Positions 34,922-44,103 of a stretch of DNA of 64,000 nt are shown piece by piece (the stretch's first letter is position 1; the number at the start of each line of letters is the position of its first letter). The notes under the pieces were generated by a model. That model was not told where the DNA came from and searched no databases. It was given only the letters and a program-made list of their open reading frames with translations. The DNA is taken from positions 9,117 to 73,116 of the forward strand of contig JANNSG010000136.1 of NCBI GenBank assembly GCA_031402355.1, read 5' to 3'. The translations under genes were made by a program, and so were the position numbers. This DNA comes from JACMNW01 sp031402355. GTDB taxonomy: Bacteria; Pseudomonadota; Alphaproteobacteria; Rhodobacterales; Rhodobacteraceae.

Positions 34922-35242
34922 ATGAGCATTCACGTTAGATTTCCAATGACCATTGCCCTGTCCGTTCTGGCTGTAACCGCCGCTCATGCGCGGGGACCGT
35001 CGCCGCAGCCCTGGCTTATTTATCCAGCCAAGGTGATGGATACCTGCCGGGCGGGAACCGCGCCCGAAAGGATCGCCACGCGCTGTGATGAGTTGCTTTG
35101 GGCCTATGCGCAGGAATTGGAAGCCTGTGTTCCCGCACCCAGCGGCGGGCCGGTGATGGCGGCGCAGCAATTGGCCTTGCAAGATTCTGACCCGGACTGT
35201 GCGGCGTCGGCTGCGCGGATTGCTGCGGCGAAAATCAAATGA
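34922..35242 (+). CDS. Small exported protein of unknown function
   Basis: A 106-residue protein with a signal peptide (ending AHA, about residue 21) and a mature domain with four Cys (DTCRAG, TRCDEL, EACVPA, PDCAAS), which could form two disulfides. GGAGG lies 6 bases before the ATG. A 44-codon frame overlaps its stop (ATGA). No known family is recognised. The A+T-rich 180 bases upstream probably hold its promoter. Confidence 0.65.
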   Translation: MSIHVRFPMTIALSVLAVTAAHARGPSPQPWLIYPAKVMDTCRAGTAPERIATRCDELLWAYAQELEACVPAPSGGPVMAAQQLALQDSDPDCAASAARIAAAKIK

Positions 35243-35373
35243 CCCCGCATCACAACGGCCTGCTGCGGCTTTGGGACTGGCTGTGGCAGGCCGCCAGACG
35301 CCCCAGCAAAGTTGCGCAGACACGCCCCTTGACGGGGCGCGTCTGGCAGGTGATCCTGATCCCGATAAGTTGA
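35239..35373 (+). CDS. Possible 44-residue coupled small protein
   Basis: The frame starts with ATG inside the stop of the exported-protein gene (ATGA) and runs to TGA at 35371-35373. The product starts MTPHHNGLLRLWDWLWQAAR and is rich in Trp, Leu and Arg. The overlap suggests translational coupling, but there is no homology evidence. Confidence 0.35.
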   Translation: MTPHHNGLLRLWDWLWQAARRPSKVAQTRPLTGRVWQVILIPIS

Positions 35374-35391
35374 ACGGCAAGGAGGGGGCGT

Positions 35392-35466
35392 ATGAAACAT
35401 CTGTATCATCAGACCCGCAGTCCCGGCCCTGTTTCGGCCCTGCATGATGTGCGGGGCCGGTCGTAA
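35392..35466 (+). CDS. Possible 24-residue small protein
   Basis: AAGGAGGGGG, a near-perfect Shine-Dalgarno, lies 5 bases before an ATG that opens a 24-codon frame (starts MKHLYHQTRSPGPVSALHD). Its end overlaps a G+C-rich stretch (GGCCCTGCA...TGTGCGGGGCC) that can fold into a hairpin. The strong ribosome binding site is the only positive evidence. Confidence 0.35.
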   Translation: MKHLYHQTRSPGPVSALHDVRGRS

Positions 35467-35550
35467 ACCTTTTGCCTTTGGTTGACGTGACCTGCCCGTT
35501 TTGCGGTGACTGCCCTCTGGCGCGCCGCGGTTCAGTCCGGGACGATCAAC

Positions 35551-37065
35551 ATGAGTATTCTTGCAACAAAATCGTTGTCTTTGACCCTTGGCGTGCCGCT
35601 GTTTGCGGGGGTTACATTTAGCGTCGATACAGGCGACAGAATCGGCCTTGTGGCGGCCAACGGGCGCGGCAAGTCTTCACTTTTGCGGCTGCTGGCCGGG
35701 CACCTGGAAGCGACATCGGGTGATGTTACCCGCGCACGGGGCACGATTGTGGGGTTGGTAGAGCAAGACGCACCCCCTACCCTGTTGGCATTGTCGCTGC
35801 GCGAGACAGTATCAGGCGCTTTGCCCAACGATGAGGCTGAAGCAGAAACGTGGCGCGTCGATGTAGTGCTAGATGATCTTGAAGTGCCAGAGTCCTTGCG
35901 CGATCAGACACTTGGGGCGTTAAGTGGCGGCTGGCAACGGGCGGCGCTGTTGGCGCGGGTGGCGATACTTTCGCCCGATGTGTATTTGCTGGACGAGCCG
36001 ACCAACCATCTGGACCTGTCGCGCATTGGTAAATTGCAGCGCTGGTTGGCGGCCCTGCCCCGCGATGTGGCGGTGATAGCGGCCAGTCACGACCGCGCGT
36101 TTCTGGATGCGGCAACCAAGCGGACGTTGTTTTTGCGCCATGAGGCTTCGCGCATGTTTGCATTGCCGTTCAGTGCCGCGCGGCTGGCGTTGATGGAGGC
36201 CGATGCAGCGGATGACAAACGCTTTGTTCTGGACCAGAAATACGCCGATCAACTGCGCCGCCAAGCCGCGAAGTTGAAGAATATCGGCATCAATTCTGGC
36301 AGTGATTTGTTGATCACCAAAACCAAGCAGTTGAAAGACCGCGCCGACAAGATCGAGGCGGCAGCGCGGCCCGCGCACAAGGACGTATCGGCAGGGGCAA
36401 TCAAGTTGGTCAATTCCGGCACCCATGCGAAGGCGTTGCTGTCGTTGAATGATGCGGTGGTGACTGCCCCGGATGGGCGGGTGCTGTTCAAGACCGGCCC
36501 AAAATGGGTGGAACGGGGCGACCGGGTGGTGATCCTTGGTCACAATGGCGCGGGAAAAACCCAGCTTGTGGGCGCGATGTTGCGGGCCATTGGCGGTGAA
36601 GACGGGATGATCAAGGCGGTGCCAACGCTGGTGCTGGGCTATTCTGATCAGAATTTGGCCCAGCTTGGCGGCAAGCTTACGCCGTTTGATCAGGTATCAA
36701 AGCTGCACTCTGGCGATGCGCAGGTGCGAACCTTGCTGGCGGGGGCTGGCATCCGGTTGGACATGCAGACCGGGACTGTTGGCAATCTGTCGGGCGGGCA
36801 GCGGGCGCGGTTGGCAATGTTGATCCTGCGGTTGACCAAGCCCAACTTTTACCTGCTGGACGAGCCGACCAACCATCTGGACATTGAGGGCCAAGAGGCG
36901 CTGGAAGCGGAATTGCAAGCACAGGGGGCGACCTGCGTGCTGGTGTCGCATGACCGCAGTTTTGTGCGGGCAGTGGGCAATCGGTTCTGGCTGATCGAGG
37001 GGAAGCGGTTGATCGAGGTGGACGACCCGGAAGCGTTTTTCAGGGGTGCTTTGGCGTCAGACTAG
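35551..37065 (+). CDS. ABC-F family ATPase
   Basis: A 504-residue soluble ATPase with two ABC domains and no membrane part. Domain 1 shows ANGRGKSS, LSGGWQRAAL and LLDEPTNHLD; domain 2 shows GHNGAGKTQ, LSGGQRARLAM and LLDEPTNHLD. ABC-F proteins act on the ribosome or in antibiotic resistance, and the exact subfamily is unclear. The ATG at 35551 gives a start typical of the family (MSILATKSLSL). Its TAG stop shares the palindrome CTAG with the stop of the convergent HMA-MauE gene. Confidence 0.9.
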   Translation: MSILATKSLSLTLGVPLFAGVTFSVDTGDRIGLVAANGRGKSSLLRLLAGHLEATSGDVTRARGTIVGLVEQDAPPTLLALSLRETVSGALPNDEAEAETWRVDVVLDDLEVPESLRDQTLGALSGGWQRAALLARVAILSPDVYLLDEPTNHLDLSRIGKLQRWLAALPRDVAVIAASHDRAFLDAATKRTLFLRHEASRMFALPFSAARLALMEADAADDKRFVLDQKYADQLRRQAAKLKNIGINSGSDLLITKTKQLKDRADKIEAAARPAHKDVSAGAIKLVNSGTHAKALLSLNDAVVTAPDGRVLFKTGPKWVERGDRVVILGHNGAGKTQLVGAMLRAIGGEDGMIKAVPTLVLGYSDQNLAQLGGKLTPFDQVSKLHSGDAQVRTLLAGAGIRLDMQTGTVGNLSGGQRARLAMLILRLTKPNFYLLDEPTNHLDIEGQEALEAELQAQGATCVLVSHDRSFVRAVGNRFWLIEGKRLIEVDDPEAFFRGALASD

Positions 37066-37742
37066 ACGCCAAAGGCCAACATGGCGGCGGCCATGGCGGC
37101 CATACCAAGGTTTTCAACAATGGTGATGGTGGACATTGGCAAGTTGAACACAGTGCCCAAGCAAGCGCATTTGATGGTTTGCTTTTGCATAACCGATTGG
37201 ATGACGCCGATGGCACCAACGAGGCTGAGGACCAAAGCCACCCATGTTGCGGCATGCAGTTGGAACTGAAACAGAAAGGCAAAGCCAAGGGCGGTTTCAA
37301 CGAAAGGATAGGCCAGCCCCCAAGCGCGGGTTTGCTTGGCCAACACGTCGTAAGTTGAATAGGCATCGGCAAAGGCGGGCACATCCAGCAGTTTGAACGC
37401 GCCAAACACAAGGAAAAAGCCTGCCATGAAGGCGATCATCCAGTTGCTGCCTGCGAAAGCGGCCAGCGCGACAAGGGACAGGACCAAAAACAGCGGGAAG
37501 TAGGTTTTGATCCAGCTTGTCTGATCTGTAGTCAGCGGGGCGATGACGGGGGCGGTTGCACTGAGGCGGTACTTGCCAATGGCAGTCAGGGCCGCATTCA
37601 GTGCATCCATCGTGGCCCCTGTGACCGAAGCCACCGGCGGATCAAGAGTGACGCTGGCCGAGGGGGCGACGGACCGAAGCGCCGCCTCAACCTTGCGTGC
37701 ACATCCGGCACAGGTCATTCCAGAGATGCTATAATCAGTCAT
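37062..37742 (-). CDS. HMA domain fused to a MauE/DoxX-like membrane protein
   Basis: The 226-residue protein begins with a heavy-metal-associated domain (MTDYSISGMTCAGCARKV, CxxC at residues 11-14, about 1-65) and continues with four hydrophobic helices (about 85-225) that resemble MauE/DoxX-type proteins. A conserved loop KCACLGTVFNLPMST carries two more Cys. It may handle copper or thiol-disulfide exchange in the membrane; that is inferred from the domains. The start ATG is preceded by AGGAAT. Confidence 0.8.
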   Translation of the reverse strand: MTDYSISGMTCAGCARKVEAALRSVAPSASVTLDPPVASVTGATMDALNAALTAIGKYRLSATAPVIAPLTTDQTSWIKTYFPLFLVLSLVALAAFAGSNWMIAFMAGFFLVFGAFKLLDVPAFADAYSTYDVLAKQTRAWGLAYPFVETALGFAFLFQFQLHAATWVALVLSLVGAIGVIQSVMQKQTIKCACLGTVFNLPMSTITIVENLGMAAMAAAMLAFGV

Positions 37743-37862
37743 ATTCCTAATCTATTCACCGAAAGGCAGGGTTACAAGTTTGCAAAGCCTTGGCGGCAGA
37801 ATTTCAGTCGGAAAATCCTGCAATTCGGTATAGGGTGGCTGGGTACCTGCAAGGAGCCTGCC

Positions 37863-38558
37863 CTGCGTAAGCTTTGTCTTGCCCTGTTCGTTGGTCTGAT
37901 AGCGGCGCCTGCTGGTGCGGGGTGCCGTCTGGCGCTGGCGCTGGCAATGGATGTGTCGAAATCGGTCAGCCTGCATGATTATGATCTGCAACGCGACGGG
38001 ATGATCGCGGCGCTTGCCGATCCAGAGGTTCGCGATCTGTTTTTGCGCCCGGGCAATCATGTCACTGTGCTGATCTACCACTGGAGCGGTTCCAATTATC
38101 AGGGCGTGGTTTCAGACTGGCGCGAGGTCCGCGAGGTTGACGACCTGATCGCCCTGTCGCGCGATATTGAAACGCATCTGCGTTACGCCAGAAACCTGCC
38201 GACCTCGATCGGCGCTGCATTGGAGTTTGGACGCCAGGCGATGGAGGACGCACCCGATTGCGGGCGCCGGGTGATCGACGTTGCAGGCGACGGGCGCAGC
38301 AATGATGGCATGTCGCCGGAACAGGCCTATGCCTGGGAAGACTTTGGCGACATCACGGTGAACGGACTTGCCATCGGCGGGCACGAGGCCGGGTTGGTAG
38401 ACTATTACAAAAGCGAGGTGATCCGCGGGCCCGGTGCCTTTGTTGAAGTCGCCGGTTTGCCGGAAGATTTTGCCCGGACATTGAAACGCAAACTGGTGCG
38501 GGAATTGGCCGAACAGGTGTCTTTGCTGGACCAGAGCCCTGCAAACAGCGGCGGGTGA
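37863..38558 (+). CDS. DUF1194 protein, exported vWA-like, with a CTG start
   Basis: DUF1194 proteins are exported and carry a von Willebrand A-like fold. The frame reads (L)RKLCLALFVGLIAAPAGAG as a signal peptide, then RLALALAMDVSKSVS with a MIDAS-type DxSxS. A C-terminal part with GGHEAGLVDYYKSEVI follows. The first ATG (37947) lies after the signal peptide and inside the MIDAS strand, so it cannot be the true start. The only initiator in a suitable place is CTG at 37863, with AAGGAG 6 bases upstream, giving 231 residues. No in-frame ATG, GTG or TTG was found there. Confidence 0.82.
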   Translation: MRKLCLALFVGLIAAPAGAGCRLALALAMDVSKSVSLHDYDLQRDGMIAALADPEVRDLFLRPGNHVTVLIYHWSGSNYQGVVSDWREVREVDDLIALSRDIETHLRYARNLPTSIGAALEFGRQAMEDAPDCGRRVIDVAGDGRSNDGMSPEQAYAWEDFGDITVNGLAIGGHEAGLVDYYKSEVIRGPGAFVEVAGLPEDFARTLKRKLVRELAEQVSLLDQSPANSGG

Positions 38559-38828
38559 TGGCCTTGGGTCTGCAACCGGTTAAACGGGATCAGGGGGTGG
38601 TTTGGGGGTGCATCGGGCTGCTTCCTGTTTGGATGCAGGTTGTGCAGACCGGTTAGGGCATCGGTGTTTTGCCAGTTGAAAACCGGGTCAGACCCCTGAC
38701 AGACGCAGAGCGCAAGTGGTGGTGGTTGAGATGATCTTGGCTGGTCCGGGTCAAACCTTGCCGCTTTCCCCTTCCCATCAGCCTGCCCGCCCTATAGGGA
38801 AGCCTCTGCGAATGAGGGAGCCCGCGGT

Positions 38829-39614
38829 ATGCAAGGCAGTGCCAACCTGAACCTGATGATCAAGACCGCCCGTAAAGCCGGGCGGGCTTTGGTGAAAGAC
38901 TTTCGTGAGGTGGAAAACCTGCAGGTGTCCTCTAAGGGACCGGGCGATTTTGTGTCGAAAGCCGACCGCGAGGCGGAGCGGATCATCAAGGAAGATCTGA
39001 TGGGCGCGCGGCCGACCTATGGCTGGCTGGGCGAGGAAACCGGCGGGACGGAAGGGGCGGACCCGACACGGCGCTGGATTGTGGACCCGCTGGATGGCAC
39101 CACGAATTTCCTGCACGGGCTGCCGCATTGGGCGGTGTCGATAGCACTTGAGCATAAGGGCGAGATTGTCGCGGGCGTAGTGTTTGATGCCGCCAAGGAC
39201 GAGATGTATGTCGCCGAAAAGGGCTCTGGCGCGTGGATGAACGAAAGCCGGATCAGGGTTTCGGGGCGGCGGGCGATGTCGGACGCGGTGTTTGCGACGG
39301 GCGTGCCGTTCGGGGCAAAGCGCACCCTGCCTGCCACCTTGCAGGATCTGGCGCGGTTGATGCCTGCCTGTGCCGGAGTTCGGCGTTGGGGGGCGGCGTC
39401 GCTGGATTTGGCCTATGTCGCGGCCGGGCGCTATGACGGCTATTGGGAGCGGGAATTGCACGCTTGGGATATCGCCGCCGGAATCATCCTTGTGCGCGAG
39501 GCGGGTGGTTTGACCGAAGGCCTAGTCGAGGGTGCTGACCCGCTGGAAAGCGGCGGCGTGATTTGCGGCAATACCGGGCTGTTTGACAGCTTTGCCAAGA
39601 TCATCCGGGGCTGA
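38829..39614 (+). CDS. suhB: Inositol monophosphatase family protein
   Basis: A 261-residue Mg-dependent phosphatase of the IMPase/SuhB family. Metal-binding motifs are seen as GEETGG (about 65-70), WIVDPLDGTTNFLHGLP (about 85-101) and ELHAWDIAAG (about 210-219). These enzymes remove phosphate from inositol phosphates or act as SuhB in rRNA processing. The start at 38829 has GGGAG about 10 bases upstream. The gene stands alone, convergent with the rhomboid gene. Confidence 0.9.
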   Translation: MQGSANLNLMIKTARKAGRALVKDFREVENLQVSSKGPGDFVSKADREAERIIKEDLMGARPTYGWLGEETGGTEGADPTRRWIVDPLDGTTNFLHGLPHWAVSIALEHKGEIVAGVVFDAAKDEMYVAEKGSGAWMNESRIRVSGRRAMSDAVFATGVPFGAKRTLPATLQDLARLMPACAGVRRWGAASLDLAYVAAGRYDGYWERELHAWDIAAGIILVREAGGLTEGLVEGADPLESGGVICGNTGLFDSFAKIIRG

Positions 39615-39723
39615 CATCCCGTCGCCAAAGTGCGGGGGGACAATAGCGCCCGCACATCTAATGGCGGGGGCCAGCCCCGTCGCCTTTGGGCTTGAACCAA
39701 TGGCGCATCAAAGGCGACCCCCA

Positions 39724-39745
39724 GGATATTTATGCCAAGATGAAA
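39724..39745 (+). repeat. Dispersed 22-base repeat, copy 1
   Basis: GGATATTTATGCCAAGATGAAA matches 53960-53981 on the opposite strand at 20 of 22 positions. Both copies lie in gaps between convergent genes, next to G/C runs. Similar intergenic motifs appear to be common in Rhodobacterales genomes. Confidence 0.55.
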
Positions 39746-39763
39746 TTGGCCGCGGAGTGGTGA

Positions 39764-40510
39764 TCATCTGCGGCGAACGACTTTTGGAATGCGGCTTTTG
39801 CCAAGCGAGTATTCAGCCGCCGGATGCGCGGGCTGGCCGTGATTGCGGTGCCAGAACCCGGTGCCGCCCATGCGCTGCCAGAGTGGCACACACAGCAGCA
39901 GTCCCGCGATAAAGCCACCCGCATGCGCCCAATAGGCGACTCCGCCGCCCTCTGACGGGGTAGTGACACCGCTGAAGACCTGAATGCCGAACCACAGGCC
40001 CAACATGATCCAAGCGGGGATCGGGAACACCTTGAAGATGATAATCAGGACGATCACCACATCGACCCGGGCGCGCGGGAACAGCAAAAGATAGCCGCCG
40101 AGCACGCCTGCAATCGCACCGGATGCGCCGACCATGGGAACTTGCGACGATGGATCGGCACCGATTTGTAAGGCGGCCGCAGCAAGCCCCGCCAAAATGT
40201 AGAAGCCAAGAAATTTGACCGGGCCCATCAGGTCTTCAAGATTATCACCAAAAATCCACAAAAACAGCATGTTACCGGCCAAATGCATCCAGCCGCCATG
40301 CAGAAACATATGGGTCACCAGACTGGGCAGGTTTTCACCTGCCATCACGAATTGCGGAACGATGCCGTAGCGGTAAAAGAATTCGTTCAGCGCATCGTCG
40401 CTTTGCAGACCAAACCAATAGGCCAGAAAGATCGCGATATTGGCCGCGATCAGGGCGTAGGTGACGAAAGGCGTACTGCCCGACGGGTTATGATCGCGGA
40501 TCGGAAACAT
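39764..40510 (-). CDS. Rhomboid-family intramembrane serine protease
   Basis: A 248-residue membrane protein of the rhomboid type: start MFPIRDHNPSGS, a first helix (AANIAIFLAYWF), the L1-H2 region HMFLHGGWMHLAGNMLFLW, catalytic Ser in VGASGAIAGVLGGYL (about 130) and catalytic His in YWAHAGGFIAGLL (about 190). Such proteases cut transmembrane segments of substrate proteins. The substrate here is not known. Confidence 0.92.
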   Translation of the reverse strand: MFPIRDHNPSGSTPFVTYALIAANIAIFLAYWFGLQSDDALNEFFYRYGIVPQFVMAGENLPSLVTHMFLHGGWMHLAGNMLFLWIFGDNLEDLMGPVKFLGFYILAGLAAAALQIGADPSSQVPMVGASGAIAGVLGGYLLLFPRARVDVVIVLIIIFKVFPIPAWIMLGLWFGIQVFSGVTTPSEGGGVAYWAHAGGFIAGLLLCVPLWQRMGGTGFWHRNHGQPAHPAAEYSLGKSRIPKVVRRR

Positions 40511-40549
40511 GGCGGCAAGGTTCCCGATCCGCCGAGGTTCGTCAAGCCT

Positions 40550-43500
40550 TTAGGTTTGCCCCACCTCGGCCAGCAGTTGCGCATTGCCGCCGGATGCTGT
40601 GGTGTCAATGCAGACATGACGCTCCAGCAGCACATGCGCCGCATCGGGAAGTGCGGTGATCAAAGGCAAGATCGCGCCTTTGCGCAGGCTAAGCGCCTGG
40701 GCATAAGCGCGGGCCGAGCCTGCGTCGCCCCACCACAGGGCCGCGCCAAAGTTTGGCAACGTGGGTAAGACTGCCGGGGCGATGCCCGGAAGTTCTACCG
40801 CGATGCCACCAAGACGGCGGACAGCTTCGGCCTGCGCCAAGGCGGTGCTGGCCGTTGGGCCAAGGCAGAGGATGGGGGCGCGCGGTGTGGTGGTCAGGCG
40901 GTTGGATTCGCCCGTGGGGCCGGGCAGGTTCTGCGCATGGACGCTTTGGGCGCGCGGCGCGGACTGGATTGCGGCGATGGCATCTTTTTCGCCAATCGGC
41001 GGCGTGGTGACACCGGGGCTGAAATCGGGCAATGCAGGCTTTGTAAACCGGGTCAGATACTCTGGCCCGCCCGCCTTTGGCCCGGTGCCGGAAAGCCCCT
41101 CGCCACCAAAGGGTTGGGAGCCTACCACAGCGCCGATCTGGTTGCGGTTGACGTAGATATTGCCGACATGCAGCGCCTCGACCATGGATTGCACACGGTC
41201 ATCAATGCGGGTGTGCAGACCGAAGGTGAGGCCGTAGTTTGAGGCGTTGATGCTGGCCACGACCTGGTCAATTTCACTGGCGCGGAAGGTGGCGACATGC
41301 AGCACCGGACCGAAGATTTCGCGCGGCATGTCGGCGATGCCTTTGACGCGGATAACGGTTGGCGCGATGAAGGTGCCCATTGTCGGCGCCTTGAGTTCGT
41401 AGAGAACCCGGCCTTGGCTGCGGGCGGCAGCGATGTAATCGGTGATGTCGGCTTGCGCGGTGGCGTCGATCACCGGGCCTACATCGGTGGCAAGATGCCA
41501 CGGGTCGCCTAAGCTGAGTTCATCCATCGCACCAAACAGCATGTGTTGAACGGTTTCCGCCACGTCTTCCTGCAGGTAAAGGCAGCGCAGGGCAGAACAG
41601 CGTTGGCCCGCAGATTGGAAGGCCGAGGCCAGGATATCGCGCACGGCTTGTTCCGGCAGGGCGGTGCTGTCGACCAGCATGGCGTTCAGACCACCTGTTT
41701 CGGCGATCAGCGGTGCGCCCGGATCAAGATGATCGGCCATGCTGGCGCGGATTTTGAGCGCGGTGGCGGTGGAGCCGGTAAAACAAACACCGTCTACACG
41801 CGGGTCTTTTGTCAACGCAGCACCGACTGTGGACCCGGCACCGGGCAGCAATTGCAGGGCGGATTTGGGAACACCCGCCTGGTGCAACAGGTCAATGGCC
41901 ATTGCAGCGATCAGGGGGGTTTGTTCAGCCGGTTTGGCGATCACGGCATTGCCAGTGGCAAGCGCCGCGCCGATCTGGCCGGAAAAAATGGCGAGCGGGA
42001 AATTCCACGGGCTTATGCAGGCGAAGGTGCCGCGAGGCGCTGCGGTAACGGATACTGCGCCATTGGCGTAATAGCGCAGAAAATCAACCGCTTCGCGCAA
42101 CTCGCCTACTGCATCGGCCAAGGTTTTTCCCGCCTCTGCGGCGAGGCAGGCGAAGATTGGACCTGCGTTATTTTCGTAAAGATCAGCGGCTTTTAGCAAG
42201 ATTGCGGCACGCTCAGCAGGGGTGGCGGACCATGGTTTGGCGGCGGCGAGCGCTGTTTCGACATTAGCGACGCTGGCGGTTTGAACGTGGCCGATGGGGG
42301 CACCCGTAGCCGGATTATGCATCGGCGTCGGTGCATTTGGGGCGGCCTGCCCGGCTGTGCGGGGGGCAGCGGAAAGCGGGGTTGCGTGATGCGGGCCGCG
42401 GGCGGCGTCGATTACAGCAAGGTCGGCACTGTCGGTCAGATCAAAGCCTTGCGAATTCTTGCGTGCGCCAAAAATGGCGGGGCCAGCAGGGATGGCCGGG
42501 TTGGCAAGCGGGGTCAGCCGTTCGACGGCATCGAGCGGACAGGCGGCGACCACGGCGGGGGGCACATCGGCATCGACAATCTGGTTCACAAAGCTGGAAT
42601 TGGCACCGTTTTCCAGAAGGCGGCGTACGAGGTAAGCCAACAAATCACGGTGCGCGCCGACCGGGGCATAGATGCGGCAGCGGGTTTTATGGTCTGTCAG
42701 CACGATGTCATGCAAGCGTTCACCCATGCCATGCAGGCGTTGGAATTCGAAGGCGGATTTGTCGGTGGCCATGTCCAGAATGGCGGCTACAGTGTGGGCG
42801 TTGTGGGTGGCAAATTGCGGATAGATGCGATCTGTTAGCCCCAGCAGTTTGCGGGCGTGGGCTATGTAGGACACATCGGTAGACTGCTTGCGGGTGAAGA
42901 CGGGGAAAGAGGTGAGGCCCAAAACCTGCGCGCGTTTCACCTCGGCATCCCAATAGGCGCCTTTGACGAGGCGGACCATGATTTTGCGGTCAAGTTTGGT
43001 TGCAAGGGCATGCAGCCAGTCGATGACGGCCCCTGCCCGCCTGCCGTAGGCTTGGACGACGACACCGAAACCATCCCAGCCTTTGAGGGAGGGATCAGAC
43101 AGCACCGCCTCAATCACCTTTAGGGAAAGGGCAAGCCTGTCAGCCTCTTCGGCGTCGATGTTAAAGCCAAGGCCAGCGGCTTTGGCGAGACCAGCAAGCG
43201 CACGGACGCGGGGCACGAGTTCGGCCATGACGCGGTCGGTCTTGGCAATTTCATAGCGCGGGTGCAGGGCGGAAAGCTTGACCGAAATGCCAGGATTGGC
43301 GCGTATGTCGTTGCTTTTGCACGCAGAAGCGATGGATGTGATGGCCCCGGAATAAGACAGGTGATAGCGGCGCGCATCAGATTCGGTGCGGGCAGCTTCG
43401 CCAAGCATGTCGTAGCTGTAGGTGTAGCCTTTGGATTCCAGGTCTACCGCGCGTTTCATAGCAGTTGAGATGGTTTCACCCAATACGAACTGACGGCCCA

Positions 43501-44002
43501 TTTCCTTCATCGCGCGGGTGACAGCAGTGCGGATCACCGGTTCACCCAGCCGCTTTACGGCAGCTTTCAGGTGGCCCACGACGCCGGGTTCACGTTCGTC
43601 CAGAACGCGGCCGGTCAGCATCAGCGCCCAAGTGGAGGCGTTGACGAGGGATGAGGCGGATTTGCCCAAGTGGCGGCCCCAATCTGAGGGCGCGATCTTG
43701 TCTTCGATCAGCGCGTCCATGGTGGTGGCGTCGGGCACCCGCAGCAAGGCTTCGGCGAGGCACATCAAAGCCACGCCTTCATCGGTGGAAAGACCGTATT
43801 CGGCGAGGAACACTTCCATCAGCCCGGGCTTTACCGAAGCCCGGATGCGGGCGACCAGATCGGCACCAGAGGCGGAGATGCGGGCGCGGTCTTGCGAAGA
43901 CAGGTTTGCCTGCGCGATAAGGTCGGCGATCAACGCGGCCTCAGGGGCGAGGCTTTGGGTATCAATCACGGACCAAGCCGTTTTCATGGCGGAAATAGGC
44001 AT
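40550..44002 (-). CDS. putA: Bifunctional proline dehydrogenase/glutamate-semialdehyde dehydrogenase
   Basis: PutA oxidises proline to glutamate in two steps (FAD then NAD). The 1150-residue protein has the PutA arm and PRODH barrel (about 1-480; YSYDMLGEAARTE, VRLVKGAYWDAEVKRAQ). An ALDH domain follows (FACISPWNFPLAIF, PAEQTPLIA, catalytic Cys in GQRCSALRCLYLQ, GGEGLSGTGPKAGG), then an ALDH-like tail. There is no N-terminal ribbon-helix-helix, so it does not regulate itself as E. coli PutA does; the divergent Lrp-type gene takes that role. AGGAGG precedes the ATG. Confidence 0.97.
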   Translation of the reverse strand: MPISAMKTAWSVIDTQSLAPEAALIADLIAQANLSSQDRARISASGADLVARIRASVKPGLMEVFLAEYGLSTDEGVALMCLAEALLRVPDATTMDALIEDKIAPSDWGRHLGKSASSLVNASTWALMLTGRVLDEREPGVVGHLKAAVKRLGEPVIRTAVTRAMKEMGRQFVLGETISTAMKRAVDLESKGYTYSYDMLGEAARTESDARRYHLSYSGAITSIASACKSNDIRANPGISVKLSALHPRYEIAKTDRVMAELVPRVRALAGLAKAAGLGFNIDAEEADRLALSLKVIEAVLSDPSLKGWDGFGVVVQAYGRRAGAVIDWLHALATKLDRKIMVRLVKGAYWDAEVKRAQVLGLTSFPVFTRKQSTDVSYIAHARKLLGLTDRIYPQFATHNAHTVAAILDMATDKSAFEFQRLHGMGERLHDIVLTDHKTRCRIYAPVGAHRDLLAYLVRRLLENGANSSFVNQIVDADVPPAVVAACPLDAVERLTPLANPAIPAGPAIFGARKNSQGFDLTDSADLAVIDAARGPHHATPLSAAPRTAGQAAPNAPTPMHNPATGAPIGHVQTASVANVETALAAAKPWSATPAERAAILLKAADLYENNAGPIFACLAAEAGKTLADAVGELREAVDFLRYYANGAVSVTAAPRGTFACISPWNFPLAIFSGQIGAALATGNAVIAKPAEQTPLIAAMAIDLLHQAGVPKSALQLLPGAGSTVGAALTKDPRVDGVCFTGSTATALKIRASMADHLDPGAPLIAETGGLNAMLVDSTALPEQAVRDILASAFQSAGQRCSALRCLYLQEDVAETVQHMLFGAMDELSLGDPWHLATDVGPVIDATAQADITDYIAAARSQGRVLYELKAPTMGTFIAPTVIRVKGIADMPREIFGPVLHVATFRASEIDQVVASINASNYGLTFGLHTRIDDRVQSMVEALHVGNIYVNRNQIGAVVGSQPFGGEGLSGTGPKAGGPEYLTRFTKPALPDFSPGVTTPPIGEKDAIAAIQSAPRAQSVHAQNLPGPTGESNRLTTTPRAPILCLGPTASTALAQAEAVRRLGGIAVELPGIAPAVLPTLPNFGAALWWGDAGSARAYAQALSLRKGAILPLITALPDAAHVLLERHVCIDTTASGGNAQLLAEVGQT

Positions 44003-44103
44003 AGGCGCAGCCTCCTGTTTTATATATCATAGCGGGGAAATGGCGGGCTGTTGTCCTGATCTTTTGAAGTAATGCAGGATGTTCGGGCGATATCGGGGGA
44101 AAC

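Noticed and set aside
35461..35540. Frame reading VDVTCPFCGDCP upstream of the ABC-F gene
   Set aside because: The Cys pattern looks like a zinc or formylmethanofuran-type motif, but the frame runs out of register into the ABC-F gene and has no start or ribosome binding site.
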